From Marinoscillum sp. 108 (lineage in GTDB: Bacteria; Bacteroidota; Bacteroidia; Cytophagales; Cyclobacteriaceae): a stretch of 64,000 bases of DNA. The notes beneath the pieces are model-generated. The model did no database searches. It saw only the letters and a program-made list of their open reading frames with translations, and was not told the origin of the DNA. Positions within the stretch are counted from its first letter, which is position 1. Each line of letters starts with the position of its first letter. The stretch is from NCBI RefSeq assembly GCF_902506655.1, contig NZ_LR734808.1, forward strand, positions 3,098,501 through 3,162,500. The letters are read 5' to 3'. The position numbers and the translations under genes are program-made. Positions 53,003-60,514 of this stretch are shown here, in pieces.

Positions 53003-53557
53003 CTAAATCTTTTGTAATTCAGCCATTATTTGCTCAGTTGAAATTTGTTCATTCTTTTGGTAATCAGATAAATCAACTTGAAGCTTCCGTGTAATTTGGC
53101 TTTTTGAGAACGCTCTGATAAATAAATCCCTTTCTTTTGAAAGCATTGTGTTATTATTTGAACTAAAGCTTTTTCCGTCTTCCCTCGAAATCAGCGCTTC
53201 ATTATTAGAATCATACAACAGGATCAATTGGATATTTTCTTGATTTTTTCGTCGCTTCAAGTATTCCTTTTCAAGATCGAATATCCAATCTCCAGAATAC
53301 CCACGATACAAGGGAGAGTATACGGCTTCCCCCAGGTGAGCTCGATTCAATATTAAACTTCTTAATGAATCGTCCATAACGAGGTTTAATAAATCAAACA
53401 TATCCTTAAAATGTTCCCTCTGATAAGCTTCTGCATTTACTGAGCTGGGAGGGCCGGAATACTTTAGTACATGGGTTTTACCGCTTAAGGTCGTTCTTAA
53501 TTCTTGAATTAGGGTGTCTTTTAAGCAATTATCCATTCCTTCGAAAATGTATATCAT
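53003..53557 (-). CDS. Nucleotide-kinase-like protein with altered P-loop
   Basis: 184 residues from the ATG at 53557. The start, MIYIFEGMDNCLKDTLIQEL, has the shape of a dNMP kinase P-loop (EGxDxxGKxT), but Leu replaces the Gly before Lys. A second motif, NRAHLGEAVYSPLYRGYSGD, resembles the substrate-binding segment of thymidylate and phage dNMP kinases (DRxHLGE). In phages with modified bases such kinases phosphorylate the modified dNMP. Whether this one is active is open because of the P-loop change. An upstream ATG at 53608 is less likely. Confidence 0.7.
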   Translation of the reverse strand: MIYIFEGMDNCLKDTLIQELRTTLSGKTHVLKYSGPPSSVNAEAYQREHFKDMFDLLNLVMDDSLRSLILNRAHLGEAVYSPLYRGYSGDWIFDLEKEYLKRRKNQENIQLILLYDSNNEALISREDGKSFSSNNNTMLSKERDLFIRAFSKSQITRKLQVDLSDYQKNEQISTEQIMAELQKI

Positions 53558-53629
53558 GGTAGATAGTCTTGCATAAGTTTGATAAATTCGCAAAAATTTT
53601 TGTTTCAATTCAACTGAAGGGCTAGTTTC

Positions 53630-53977
53630 TTGACAATTTCCTTTGAAAATATCGAATTATTAGAGGTTTGCGAAAAGGAGGAGCATGCTCTGAAGGCTTT
53701 TGGTGAAGAAACATCAAGAAGGTTATTTGCTCGTATATCGGATTTAATGTCCGTGGAGTTTGTTTCTGAAATACCACTTGGTAATCCGAGAACTTATGGG
53801 GAAGCTACAGATCAATTAATGATAAACATAGATGAAAATTATGTATTAGTCTTCGGCCCTGCACACCCAAAAAATCCCTATCTTGAGAACGGTCAGTTAG
53901 ATTGGTCTAAGATTTATCGTATTAAAGTATTAAAAATCGAGAAGTTAAATGCGAACTCATACCTCTTTTCAGCCTGA
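53630..53977 (+). CDS. higB: HigB-type toxin, TTG start
   Basis: 115 residues of the RelE/ParE-like HigB group, with CEKEEHALKAFGEETSRRLF and YVLVFGPAHPKNP followed by the C-terminal YRIKVLKIEKLNANSY. Such toxins cleave mRNA on the ribosome. In this frame the only start before the conserved part is TTG at 53630, with GAAGG about ten bases before; an in-frame stop lies at 53615. Low translation through TTG may help keep toxin scarce. It overlaps the antitoxin gene by 29 bp. Confidence 0.78.
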   Translation: MTISFENIELLEVCEKEEHALKAFGEETSRRLFARISDLMSVEFVSEIPLGNPRTYGEATDQLMINIDENYVLVFGPAHPKNPYLENGQLDWSKIYRIKVLKIEKLNANSYLFSA

Positions 53978-55034
53978 CTGGACATCCGCCCCAGGGCAAA
54001 CGATGAAAGACATGTTATTTAACAAAGGAATGTCCATTCCCGAATTTGCTTCGGATCTAAACAAATCCGTTGACTTTGCGAATGGGCTTCTTGCGGGTTA
54101 TGAAGAAATAAACCCGGATGTTGCTTATCAACTCCAACTAATCCTTGGAGCTTCCTCAAAATTCTGGCTCAATAGAGAATCCATTTACAGAAGTCAAATT
54201 GAGAAATTATCAGTATCACCCGAAATGTGGTTGTCCAACCTGCCTATTAAAGATATGATCAGGCTAGGCTGGATTAATAGAACCTCTGATATATACCAAG
54301 AATGCTTGAATTTCTTCAATGTCCGAAACGTTCAGGTTTGGAGTCAAACATATATTTCGTCTATTGAGGCATCTAGGTTCAGGAGGAGCAATACCCATGA
54401 TTCGAAATTAGGTTCATTGATTAGTTGGCTAAGATATGGTGAAATAAAAGCATCTTCGACCAAAACAGGTCAATGGAATTCCGAAGTATTCACAAATAGA
54501 TTAGACGAAATAAAACAACTAAGTCGAGTAAAGAGTCCTAAGGACTTCTTACCTCGATTAAATGAGATTTGTGCTGAATGTGGTATAGCCTTGGTAGTAT
54601 CTCCAACACCTGCTGGCTGTCCAGCCAGTGGTGCGGTCAAATTTGTAAAAGATGATAAAGCAATGATGCTTTTGAGCTTTCGCTATTTGTCCGATGACCA
54701 ATTTTGGTTTACCTTTTTTCATGAAGCAGGTCACTTAATTATGAACCATGGTAGCAAGACCTTCATTGAAGAAATCAATAATTCTACCGAGGATGAGGAT
54801 GAGAAGGAGGCTAACCTATTTGCTGGAGAGGCTTTAATACCAAGCCCTTTAAGAAACGAGATGAGGTATTTGAGAAGAGATAAGCATTCAATCGTTCGAT
54901 TTGCAGCCAAAGTTGGTGTTTCTCCTGGAATTGTCATCGGACAAATGCAATTTGAGGGACTAATTTCTCCAGCCTACTTGAATGGCTTTAAAAGGAGATA
55001 TAACTGGAATGAAATTTCAGAATTTACCCAGTGA
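53949..55034 (+). CDS. higA: HigA antitoxin fused to an ImmA/IrrE metalloprotease
   Basis: 361 residues. The first 80 form an XRE-type helix-turn-helix like HigA (GQTMKDMLFNKGMSIPEFAS, then VDFANGLLAGYEEINPDVAY). The C-terminal domain has the ImmA/IrrE zinc motif HEAGH (His258, Glu259, His262), followed by EANLFAGEALIP, where the third ligand Glu lies. In ImmA systems the protease cuts repressors. Here it may free the toxin or regulate its own operon. The gene overlaps the toxin gene. Its tail overlaps the tail of the convergent pyrophosphorylase-like gene by 11 bp. Confidence 0.82.
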   Translation: MRTHTSFQPDWTSAPGQTMKDMLFNKGMSIPEFASDLNKSVDFANGLLAGYEEINPDVAYQLQLILGASSKFWLNRESIYRSQIEKLSVSPEMWLSNLPIKDMIRLGWINRTSDIYQECLNFFNVRNVQVWSQTYISSIEASRFRRSNTHDSKLGSLISWLRYGEIKASSTKTGQWNSEVFTNRLDEIKQLSRVKSPKDFLPRLNEICAECGIALVVSPTPAGCPASGAVKFVKDDKAMMLLSFRYLSDDQFWFTFFHEAGHLIMNHGSKTFIEEINNSTEDEDEKEANLFAGEALIPSPLRNEMRYLRRDKHSIVRFAAKVGVSPGIVIGQMQFEGLISPAYLNGFKRRYNWNEISEFTQ

Positions 55035-55965
55035 ACCATTTGTAATTGCTAGGATCCTTTTGCCAATTGCACACTGAGTCCTCAAGAATTTGCATAGCAT
55101 GTTGATATCCCAAGTAACTCGCAAGCGTGTCCATCCTCATTTGGATTTCTTTGATGTTTACATCAATTTTACCGCTCCCCCAGAAGAGTAACTTAGCTCC
55201 AGGTAAAGGCCCCGTGGCTCCCTTCATATATGTGGAATCTGCTATCATGTTAACAATTCCTAGTTTACTTATCATCGTTAGAAAATCGAATTTTCCTAAC
55301 CGATTCATGCTAAGACCAGAAGGAATAGAATCATAAAACACCTTAAATAAGGGATTATCTGCTTCCTTGGAGAGTGTTTCAAGGGAATCAAATTTGGCAA
55401 TATGGCTTCCGTTGTTTCCTACCCATTTAAAATAATTCGAAAAAACGAAAAGCGGTCCTTTTTTTGAGTTTGCTTTAAAACTCGTGTATCGGCGATGATT
55501 TGAGAAAACCCCCAGACTTTTAACTTCTTCTGCACGTTCTAACAACCAAGCTTCCAAGTCCTCTTTATTATGATATGCATGCTTCCAAGTCCAATAGGCA
55601 GGAGAGCTTCCTAAACCACTATAGAAGCCTCTCATCAGTCTCCAGCCCGAACTTTTACTTTTGCCAAAGTAGGTTAAGAGAAACACAAGCCACATTGCTT
55701 CATCAATATCCCCATTTCGTAAATGCCATGAAGCAGCCATAATTGGGTTAAAACCAACTGATAATGCATTTGTACAGTGACCCGTTAAAGGCTTCTCTTT
55801 AATGGTAGTTACATACTTTACTCTTCTAATACTATCAATCACCTGTTTGATAAAACACTCCATGTTATCCCCATCTGCAATGCCGGGCAGGGGAAATACT
55901 TCATTATCAAATTTCTCAAGTTGTTGCTTTAGTTGATTAACTAAAATCGGATCAAATCTTTTCAT
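55024..55965 (-). CDS. Alpha-glutamyl/putrescinyl thymine pyrophosphorylase-like protein
   Basis: 313 residues, nearly all alpha-helical and without signal peptide or membrane helix. The segment GFNPIMAASWHLRNGDIDEA, then WLVFLLTYFGKSKSSGWRLM and RGFYSGLG, resembles my recollection of clade 3 of the aGPT-Pplase families. Those were predicted to couple groups to pyrophosphorylated hydroxymethyl pyrimidines in DNA. I cannot confirm it without a profile search. It is the last gene of a four-gene minus-strand operon and overlaps its upstream neighbour by 14 bp. An alternative is an unrelated helical DNA-modification or defence protein. Confidence 0.55.
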   Translation of the reverse strand: MKRFDPILVNQLKQQLEKFDNEVFPLPGIADGDNMECFIKQVIDSIRRVKYVTTIKEKPLTGHCTNALSVGFNPIMAASWHLRNGDIDEAMWLVFLLTYFGKSKSSGWRLMRGFYSGLGSSPAYWTWKHAYHNKEDLEAWLLERAEEVKSLGVFSNHRRYTSFKANSKKGPLFVFSNYFKWVGNNGSHIAKFDSLETLSKEADNPLFKVFYDSIPSGLSMNRLGKFDFLTMISKLGIVNMIADSTYMKGATGPLPGAKLLFWGSGKIDVNIKEIQMRMDTLASYLGYQHAMQILEDSVCNWQKDPSNYKWFTG

Positions 55966-56779
55966 ATTGTATACTTTTAGTAATCCAATTTCGGATTTCT
56001 TGTTGAACCTTGCTTGTCACACCAAAACTGCTTTGTATATTATGATTGAACCCTAAGATTCTAATGCTTTTATCGAGCTTGATATCCCCAACCTTATCTG
56101 TAAATCCTTGATAGGCAATACCCAACACATCATTCCCGTTCTTTCTTGGAAGATGCCAACCTGGCATTAGTGTTTCGTATAAAATTCCTTGAGATCTTGA
56201 ATTAAATGCATCAACAACACCTCGACCATTTAATACTAATGTTTCAATGCTAGATGTGTTTAAAATTTTACCTAAACTGTTAATGGAAATTTGTAACAGT
56301 TTTGATCGCTGACTATTTGTTAATAAACCCCATTTTGTAGAAGTGGCATATGGAACAAGATCCAAATGACACGAATTACTCGTGGGGAAATAATAGGAAT
56401 ACTTACTTCCTGAAATCAAATAATCCAGTTTTTTGAACCAAGCGTCATACGGATTATTCTTAAAATAGCTAATACATTTACTAATGATAGCTGACAATTC
56501 CTGACTATTAATTTCTCCCCAATTCTGAATTTGGAGTGATTTCTTAGTGTGAAATCGTCTTGAGTACCCATCCAGTTCAATATTGTTTTGATCCAGGAAC
56601 TCTAGATTACTTGGGTTTAATCCCACTGTGGCCAATGTTGATGTGCCAGGATCACCAAAGGACACGATTGGTGGGGCCCAATCGATTGCTGAAGTACTCC
56701 TTAGTTTCCCCTCCTCCAATGAGCATATTAGTTCCTTGAGTATATGCTTTAATTCTTCCGTACTCTTATTTTCTATCAA
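55952..56779 (-). CDS. Uracil-DNA glycosylase-fold protein
   Basis: 275 residues. The first motif, LATVGLNPSN (residues 49-58), matches motif I of the MUG/SMUG group (GxNP), and a second, LGFNHNIQSSFGVTSKVQQE (242-261), fits motif II with the NH in place of HPS and the same following helix. The middle has HLDLVPYATSTKWG and LVLNGRGVVDAF, typical strands of this fold. Group members cut damaged or modified uracil and hydroxymethyluracil out of DNA. The protein might do so here or read a modified base. The start overlaps the end of the synthase-like gene by 4 bp (ATGA). Confidence 0.6.
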   Translation of the reverse strand: MIENKSTEELKHILKELICSLEEGKLRSTSAIDWAPPIVSFGDPGTSTLATVGLNPSNLEFLDQNNIELDGYSRRFHTKKSLQIQNWGEINSQELSAIISKCISYFKNNPYDAWFKKLDYLISGSKYSYYFPTSNSCHLDLVPYATSTKWGLLTNSQRSKLLQISINSLGKILNTSSIETLVLNGRGVVDAFNSRSQGILYETLMPGWHLPRKNGNDVLGIAYQGFTDKVGDIKLDKSIRILGFNHNIQSSFGVTSKVQQEIRNWITKSIQYEKI

Positions 56780-57750
56780 GATGCTGTTAGTATTCTTTTT
56801 TGAATATAATCATCAAAGATCTTAGAACTCATTGAGTTTTTTATTCTAATCAATTTGATTTTATCTCCCTTATGTTTGAACACTTCTAAAAGGCGAATGA
56901 GATCAAGCCAGTAGTCATCCAGTTCAAGTTTTGTGTAATTAATGGCCGCACCTTTCCTTATCTCGTTTTCAACCTCAAGAAGCTTACTCATAGATAAAAC
57001 AGGGGATGTTGTTGGCATCTTCGGCATGCAAATTTTGGTTCCTTGAAGACCCTCGGAAAGGTAAACTTTAGCCTGATCTTTTTGTTCTTCATACATATGC
57101 AAGCTTGTCACGGAATGATAGTATGTTCCTAATTCGATATTAAGCTCACAAGCAATTAACTCTTGAAGAAAAGTGAAACAAAAAATATCATGAGCTAGTC
57201 CCTTAACAGCATCATTTGAACGCATATTAGTAAATAGATGTAGCCTGTTTCTTCTAACCAAAAATTGTAAAGTGCAAGTACACGGAATGTCCTTATGGTT
57301 TCCTAGTAAATCTTCGGCATCAAACAATTGTATTACTGCCTTCCTTGTATTTGGTTTTTGCTTTAAGCGATCTATGGTACTCTGAAACTGATTGATAGTT
57401 TCTCTAAAACTCATGAGCCTTGGTCCGTAACCACCATGGATTATCATTTCACCTGATTCGTTTGGCTCTGCGTCCTCACAATAGGGTGAGATGTAATACT
57501 CTATAAAATCAAGCTTATTAGTTCCAGAAAAATACCAAAGGACCTCACCCAAGGCACTGAAAGGCTTCCCACGTGTTTCTGACCTGCTAATTCTTGCTCG
57601 TGGGTTTGCGAGAACTAAAAGATTACCAATGACTTCACTCGTTGGTCCATGTCTTTTACTGCGACTGGTTGAAATATCAAAATCTCTAGCCAAGAGTTCA
57701 TGAAACACTTGTGTGATAATTTCATCAATGGTTTGTGCTTCTACTACCAT
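56776..57750 (-). CDS. Thymidylate-synthase-like enzyme, probable dNMP hydroxymethylase
   Basis: 324 residues. Thymidylate synthase landmarks remain: phosphate-binding YGPRLMSF, the nucleophile Cys157 in DIPCTCTLQF (His after Cys lost), Arg177 in NMRSND, and His218-x-Tyr220. Where thymidylate synthases have LGLPFN, with the Asn that reads uracil, this protein has KGLAHD, so that position is Asp188. Asp is found there in T4 dCMP hydroxymethylase. The typical C-terminus of thymidylate synthase is absent. Probable product: 5-hydroxymethyl-dCMP or a close relative. The gene starts 1 bp after the HNH stop. Confidence 0.75.
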   Translation of the reverse strand: MVVEAQTIDEIITQVFHELLARDFDISTSRSKRHGPTSEVIGNLLVLANPRARISRSETRGKPFSALGEVLWYFSGTNKLDFIEYYISPYCEDAEPNESGEMIIHGGYGPRLMSFRETINQFQSTIDRLKQKPNTRKAVIQLFDAEDLLGNHKDIPCTCTLQFLVRRNRLHLFTNMRSNDAVKGLAHDIFCFTFLQELIACELNIELGTYYHSVTSLHMYEEQKDQAKVYLSEGLQGTKICMPKMPTTSPVLSMSKLLEVENEIRKGAAINYTKLELDDYWLDLIRLLEVFKHKGDKIKLIRIKNSMSSKIFDDYIQKRILTAS

Positions 57751-57751
57751 T

Positions 57752-58720
57752 CTAAATACTCTTATAAATAGTTAAGGAATGCCATTCCAAATTCTCAATA
57801 CTGGGCCAGAATCGTTCATCGCTTGGTAATTCAAGTTTGTTTCCTTCTAAATTCTTAAGGGAATAATCTGATTCATTCTCAATAAAACTTGAAGAAACGA
57901 TAACTGAAAAGTCTGAATTTATTGAAATCAAACCCCTATCAAAAGCACGATGAAGATTTGGGCAAAGGGCAATGCCATTTGTCACGGTATCATCATAGCT
58001 TTCACTGAATGGAATAATGTGGCAGGCATCAATCATGGAAATATTGTGGGGCGTATCAACTTGCATTCCTGAAATGCAACAGCGATGATTATATATTCTG
58101 GGTATTTCACGTTTAAACAGACTTCCCCTTAGGAATATCTCCTCATCATTGTTTTCATTTATCAATTGACGAATTGATGCCCTGTATTCCGCCGGAGGTT
58201 CATTTACTATTTGATCGTTTATTCCTGAGATCAAACCTCTTGCTCCCTCAGAACCGTCTCCAAATTTGCCCTGAGAATTAGGAAAATATTCGTCGAGCAA
58301 AAATTGTTTGAGAATCGCCCGATCCGTTTCGGAAATTAATAGCTCAAACAATTCTTTATCAATTTCAGCAAAATCAACAGCCGAATTTAAACTGGAGAAG
58401 CTTTTCACTAACGAGCCCATTTTATCAATATCACTAAACCCTGCTTTTGGTTTGAGTTTCCAAAAACTCTCACTCTTCATGTAATAAAATGGATAAGAAA
58501 TGCGGCAATCGTGTGAAGTAGTGACTAGCGAACTCCAAATGGATTTGAAAAGAGCAACAAGTTCAGGAGTGATATAAACCCTTCGATTTAATATTTCCCC
58601 TGTCTGGTAAGACTCTATGATCGTAATCAATAAGATAGGTTTGTGGGGGGCAATTCCGTGCGATCTATCAACCCTTAATTTCTTAAAGGCTTTGAGATAT
58701 TTTGCTATTAGTTGATTCAT
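57752..58720 (-). CDS. HNH endonuclease, first gene of the modification operon
   Basis: 322 residues. The N-terminal 160 form a helical domain (MNQLIAKYLKAFKKLRVDRS, then GIAPHKPILLITIIES) found on putative restriction endonucleases. The nuclease core is HNH_2: CCISGMQ, DACHIIPFSES with His234, then NGIALCPNLHRAFDRGLISI with Asn248 and His257. The core resembles that of the 52208 HNH gene, but the N-terminal domains differ. It leads the operon with the hydroxymethylase-like gene. It may cut unmodified or modified DNA. The 146 bp upstream have no full promoter match. Confidence 0.87.
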   Translation of the reverse strand: MNQLIAKYLKAFKKLRVDRSHGIAPHKPILLITIIESYQTGEILNRRVYITPELVALFKSIWSSLVTTSHDCRISYPFYYMKSESFWKLKPKAGFSDIDKMGSLVKSFSSLNSAVDFAEIDKELFELLISETDRAILKQFLLDEYFPNSQGKFGDGSEGARGLISGINDQIVNEPPAEYRASIRQLINENNDEEIFLRGSLFKREIPRIYNHRCCISGMQVDTPHNISMIDACHIIPFSESYDDTVTNGIALCPNLHRAFDRGLISINSDFSVIVSSSFIENESDYSLKNLEGNKLELPSDERFWPSIENLEWHSLTIYKSI

Positions 58721-58879
58721 TATTTTTAAGAGGCTGAACTAATGTACGCACCTTTTTCAAATAACGTATCCTTTGATTAAAATACTATCAGGTAGAGACC
58801 TTAAGGAGAGTGATTTCCGTCTTGGTTAGTGGGTTGGGAGGAGATAACCCTACGGAAAGTGACTTTCTTTTTGACCCCC

Positions 58880-59674
58880 TCAAAACGAAAACTTAAACCC
58901 GTTGGTGAGGGAGTACACCAGCTTATTGATCGGGATGATGGGCTGGTCTTCGTACTGAGCGGAAAAAGACGTATTGAAGGCCAGGAGGTTGGTGAGTTTC
59001 ACGTTTAGCACGGCCTCACCACTGATCCTGCTTCGGAAGACATCCGCTTCCCCATCATAGCCACCCTGATAGTAGGCCATCACGTTGATGTTCACGTGCT
59101 CATTGAAGGCCTGCTTATAGCTGATGTAGTTGGTGGACTTCAGGAGGTTTTTGTAGATGATCTGAGTTTCATCGGTGAGCATTTTCCAGTTTTCTTTTTC
59201 ATACATCACGCCGATGCCCACAAACAGGCTGGAGTGCGCACTGCTGGCTAGCCGCAATCGCGTGTTTCCGCCAAGGAGATACCTCAGGGGCATCTTCCGG
59301 CCACCATCGTACTGTATCTGGGTGAAGAGCTCATAGGAGAGTAGCTTTTTGCGCAGAAAGTTGGTTCTGAAGTGTGCATAGCCCGTGCTGATCAGAGGCC
59401 CGCCGGTAGATTTGAAATAGTTGAGCTGGTTGATGAGGATATGGGCATGTTGCTTCCCGATGAAGGCCAGGTCGGCATCCGCCTCCAGGCCCGTGTAGGT
59501 GATGCTCTGCTCGGCGGTAGCGCTTTTATTGTTCAGGTTGAAGTCCACACTGGTGCTGCCCATCAAATAGCCGGAGGAGTCTGAGTCGATGCTTCCTTTG
59601 TTGACTTTGAGGATCTGTGCGTAAGTGGCCGTGGACAGTACCAAAATGCCCACTGACAGAAGGAATGATTTCAT
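58880..59674 (-). CDS. DUF481-like outer-membrane protein
   Basis: 264 residues from the ATG at 59674, with signal peptide (VGILVLSTATYAQ). The rest has long amphipathic strands (GYLMGSTSVDFNLNNKSATA, FRTNFLRKKLLSYELFTQIQ, GGNTRLRLASSAHSSLFVGI, VNINVMAYYQGGYDGEA) and ends in TNGFKFSF, typical of outer-membrane barrels of the DUF481 type. The role is unknown. The GC level is back to the chromosomal norm here. Confidence 0.78.
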   Translation of the reverse strand: MKSFLLSVGILVLSTATYAQILKVNKGSIDSDSSGYLMGSTSVDFNLNNKSATAEQSITYTGLEADADLAFIGKQHAHILINQLNYFKSTGGPLISTGYAHFRTNFLRKKLLSYELFTQIQYDGGRKMPLRYLLGGNTRLRLASSAHSSLFVGIGVMYEKENWKMLTDETQIIYKNLLKSTNYISYKQAFNEHVNINVMAYYQGGYDGEADVFRSRISGEAVLNVKLTNLLAFNTSFSAQYEDQPIIPINKLVYSLTNGFKFSF

Positions 59675-59731
59675 GTTTGTGGTATTTATGATCGGTAAAG
59701 CAAAGAAGTGCGGAGTGTCAGGAAACAATCA

Positions 59732-59762
59732 AACCTGACAGGTCTCTGGAACTTGTCAGGTT
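59732..59762 (-). terminator. Hairpin after lspA
   Basis: Stem AACCTGACA (59732-59740) pairs with TGTCAGGTT (59754-59762) around a 13-base loop. It lies 32 bp past the lspA stop. Similar AACCTGACAGGTT hairpins are frequent between Bacteroidota genes. On the minus strand it is followed by only two T residues, so it may be weak. Confidence 0.6.
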
Positions 59763-59793
59763 TTCTGATGTGCTTGTGCGGTGGTGCCTCCTA

Positions 59794-60429
59794 TTACGGC
59801 TCCACCTTCACTTCCGTCTGGTCCGAACTTTCGGTTTCATGACCGAAAAAGCTTTTCTGAAAAATGAGGATAAACGTGATTCCCATGAAGATGGAAGCAT
59901 CGGCAATGTTGAAGACCGGCCACAGGGCCATATAGTCCCCGCCCAGGATCGGCACCCAGTCGGCAATGCGGCCCTCCCAGATATCGATGTAAAACATGTC
60001 TACCACCTGGCCATAAAACCATGGGGTGGGGGCATCATAAGGTGCATTGTCCAGAAAGACCCCATAAAAGATACTATCTACCAGGTTGCCGATGGCACCA
60101 CCCAGGATCATCGCTATGCAGATGAGCAACCCTTTGGAGGTTTCCTTCTTATAAAGGGTGTAGAGGTAATAACCAATCGCCACCATGGCGGCCAGCCTGA
60201 AGAGCGTGAGCACGAGCTTTCCATTGTCGATAAACCCGATCTGCATGCCAAAAGCCATGCCGGGGTTGGTGAGGTAGTGCAGCTTAAACCAGTCCCCAAA
60301 GATCTTGATCTGACCCTTGGCACCCAGGTCCATGTTGAAGTGGACAGCCATTTTCACCACCTGATCGATGGCAATCACCAGCAAGCTGATGAGGTAATAG
60401 ATGTATAGAGGTGTTCGTTTTTTCTCCAT
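59794..60429 (-). CDS. lspA: Signal peptidase II (lipoprotein signal peptidase)
   Basis: 211 residues with four membrane helices. The catalytic Asp pair is in LGGAIGNLVDSIFYG and NIADASIFMGITFILIF, with the substrate-loop motif VDMFYIDIW before the second. It removes signal peptides from prolipoproteins, of which this window has many. The start fits the family. It is separated from ileS by 85 bp that hold short inverted repeats. Confidence 0.94.
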   Translation of the reverse strand: MEKKRTPLYIYYLISLLVIAIDQVVKMAVHFNMDLGAKGQIKIFGDWFKLHYLTNPGMAFGMQIGFIDNGKLVLTLFRLAAMVAIGYYLYTLYKKETSKGLLICIAMILGGAIGNLVDSIFYGVFLDNAPYDAPTPWFYGQVVDMFYIDIWEGRIADWVPILGGDYMALWPVFNIADASIFMGITFILIFQKSFFGHETESSDQTEVKVEP

Positions 60430-60466
60430 TCTAATTTCTGGTATTTTAGTCGATAGCCTTAGTCTT

Positions 60467-60492
60467 TAGTCCATTGTTCGGTCTGTGGACTA
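60467..60492. repeat. TAGTCCA/TGGACTA inverted repeat with related short repeats
   Basis: TAGTCCA (60467-60473) is inverted as TGGACTA (60486-60492). Around them (60447-60513) runs a series of related short words such as TAGTC, TTAGTC and CTATTGACTATTGACTG, in the gap between ileS and lspA. Such repeats occur between Bacteroidota genes, but their role is unknown. Confidence 0.5.
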
Positions 60493-60514
60493 TAAACTAT
60501 TGACTATTGACTGT

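Noticed and set aside
58787-58855. Inverted repeat TTTCCGT/ACGGAAA with inner GGGTT/AACCC right of the HNH gene
   Set aside because: Could be an island-end or terminator structure, but it is short and its T-run does not fit either flanking gene.
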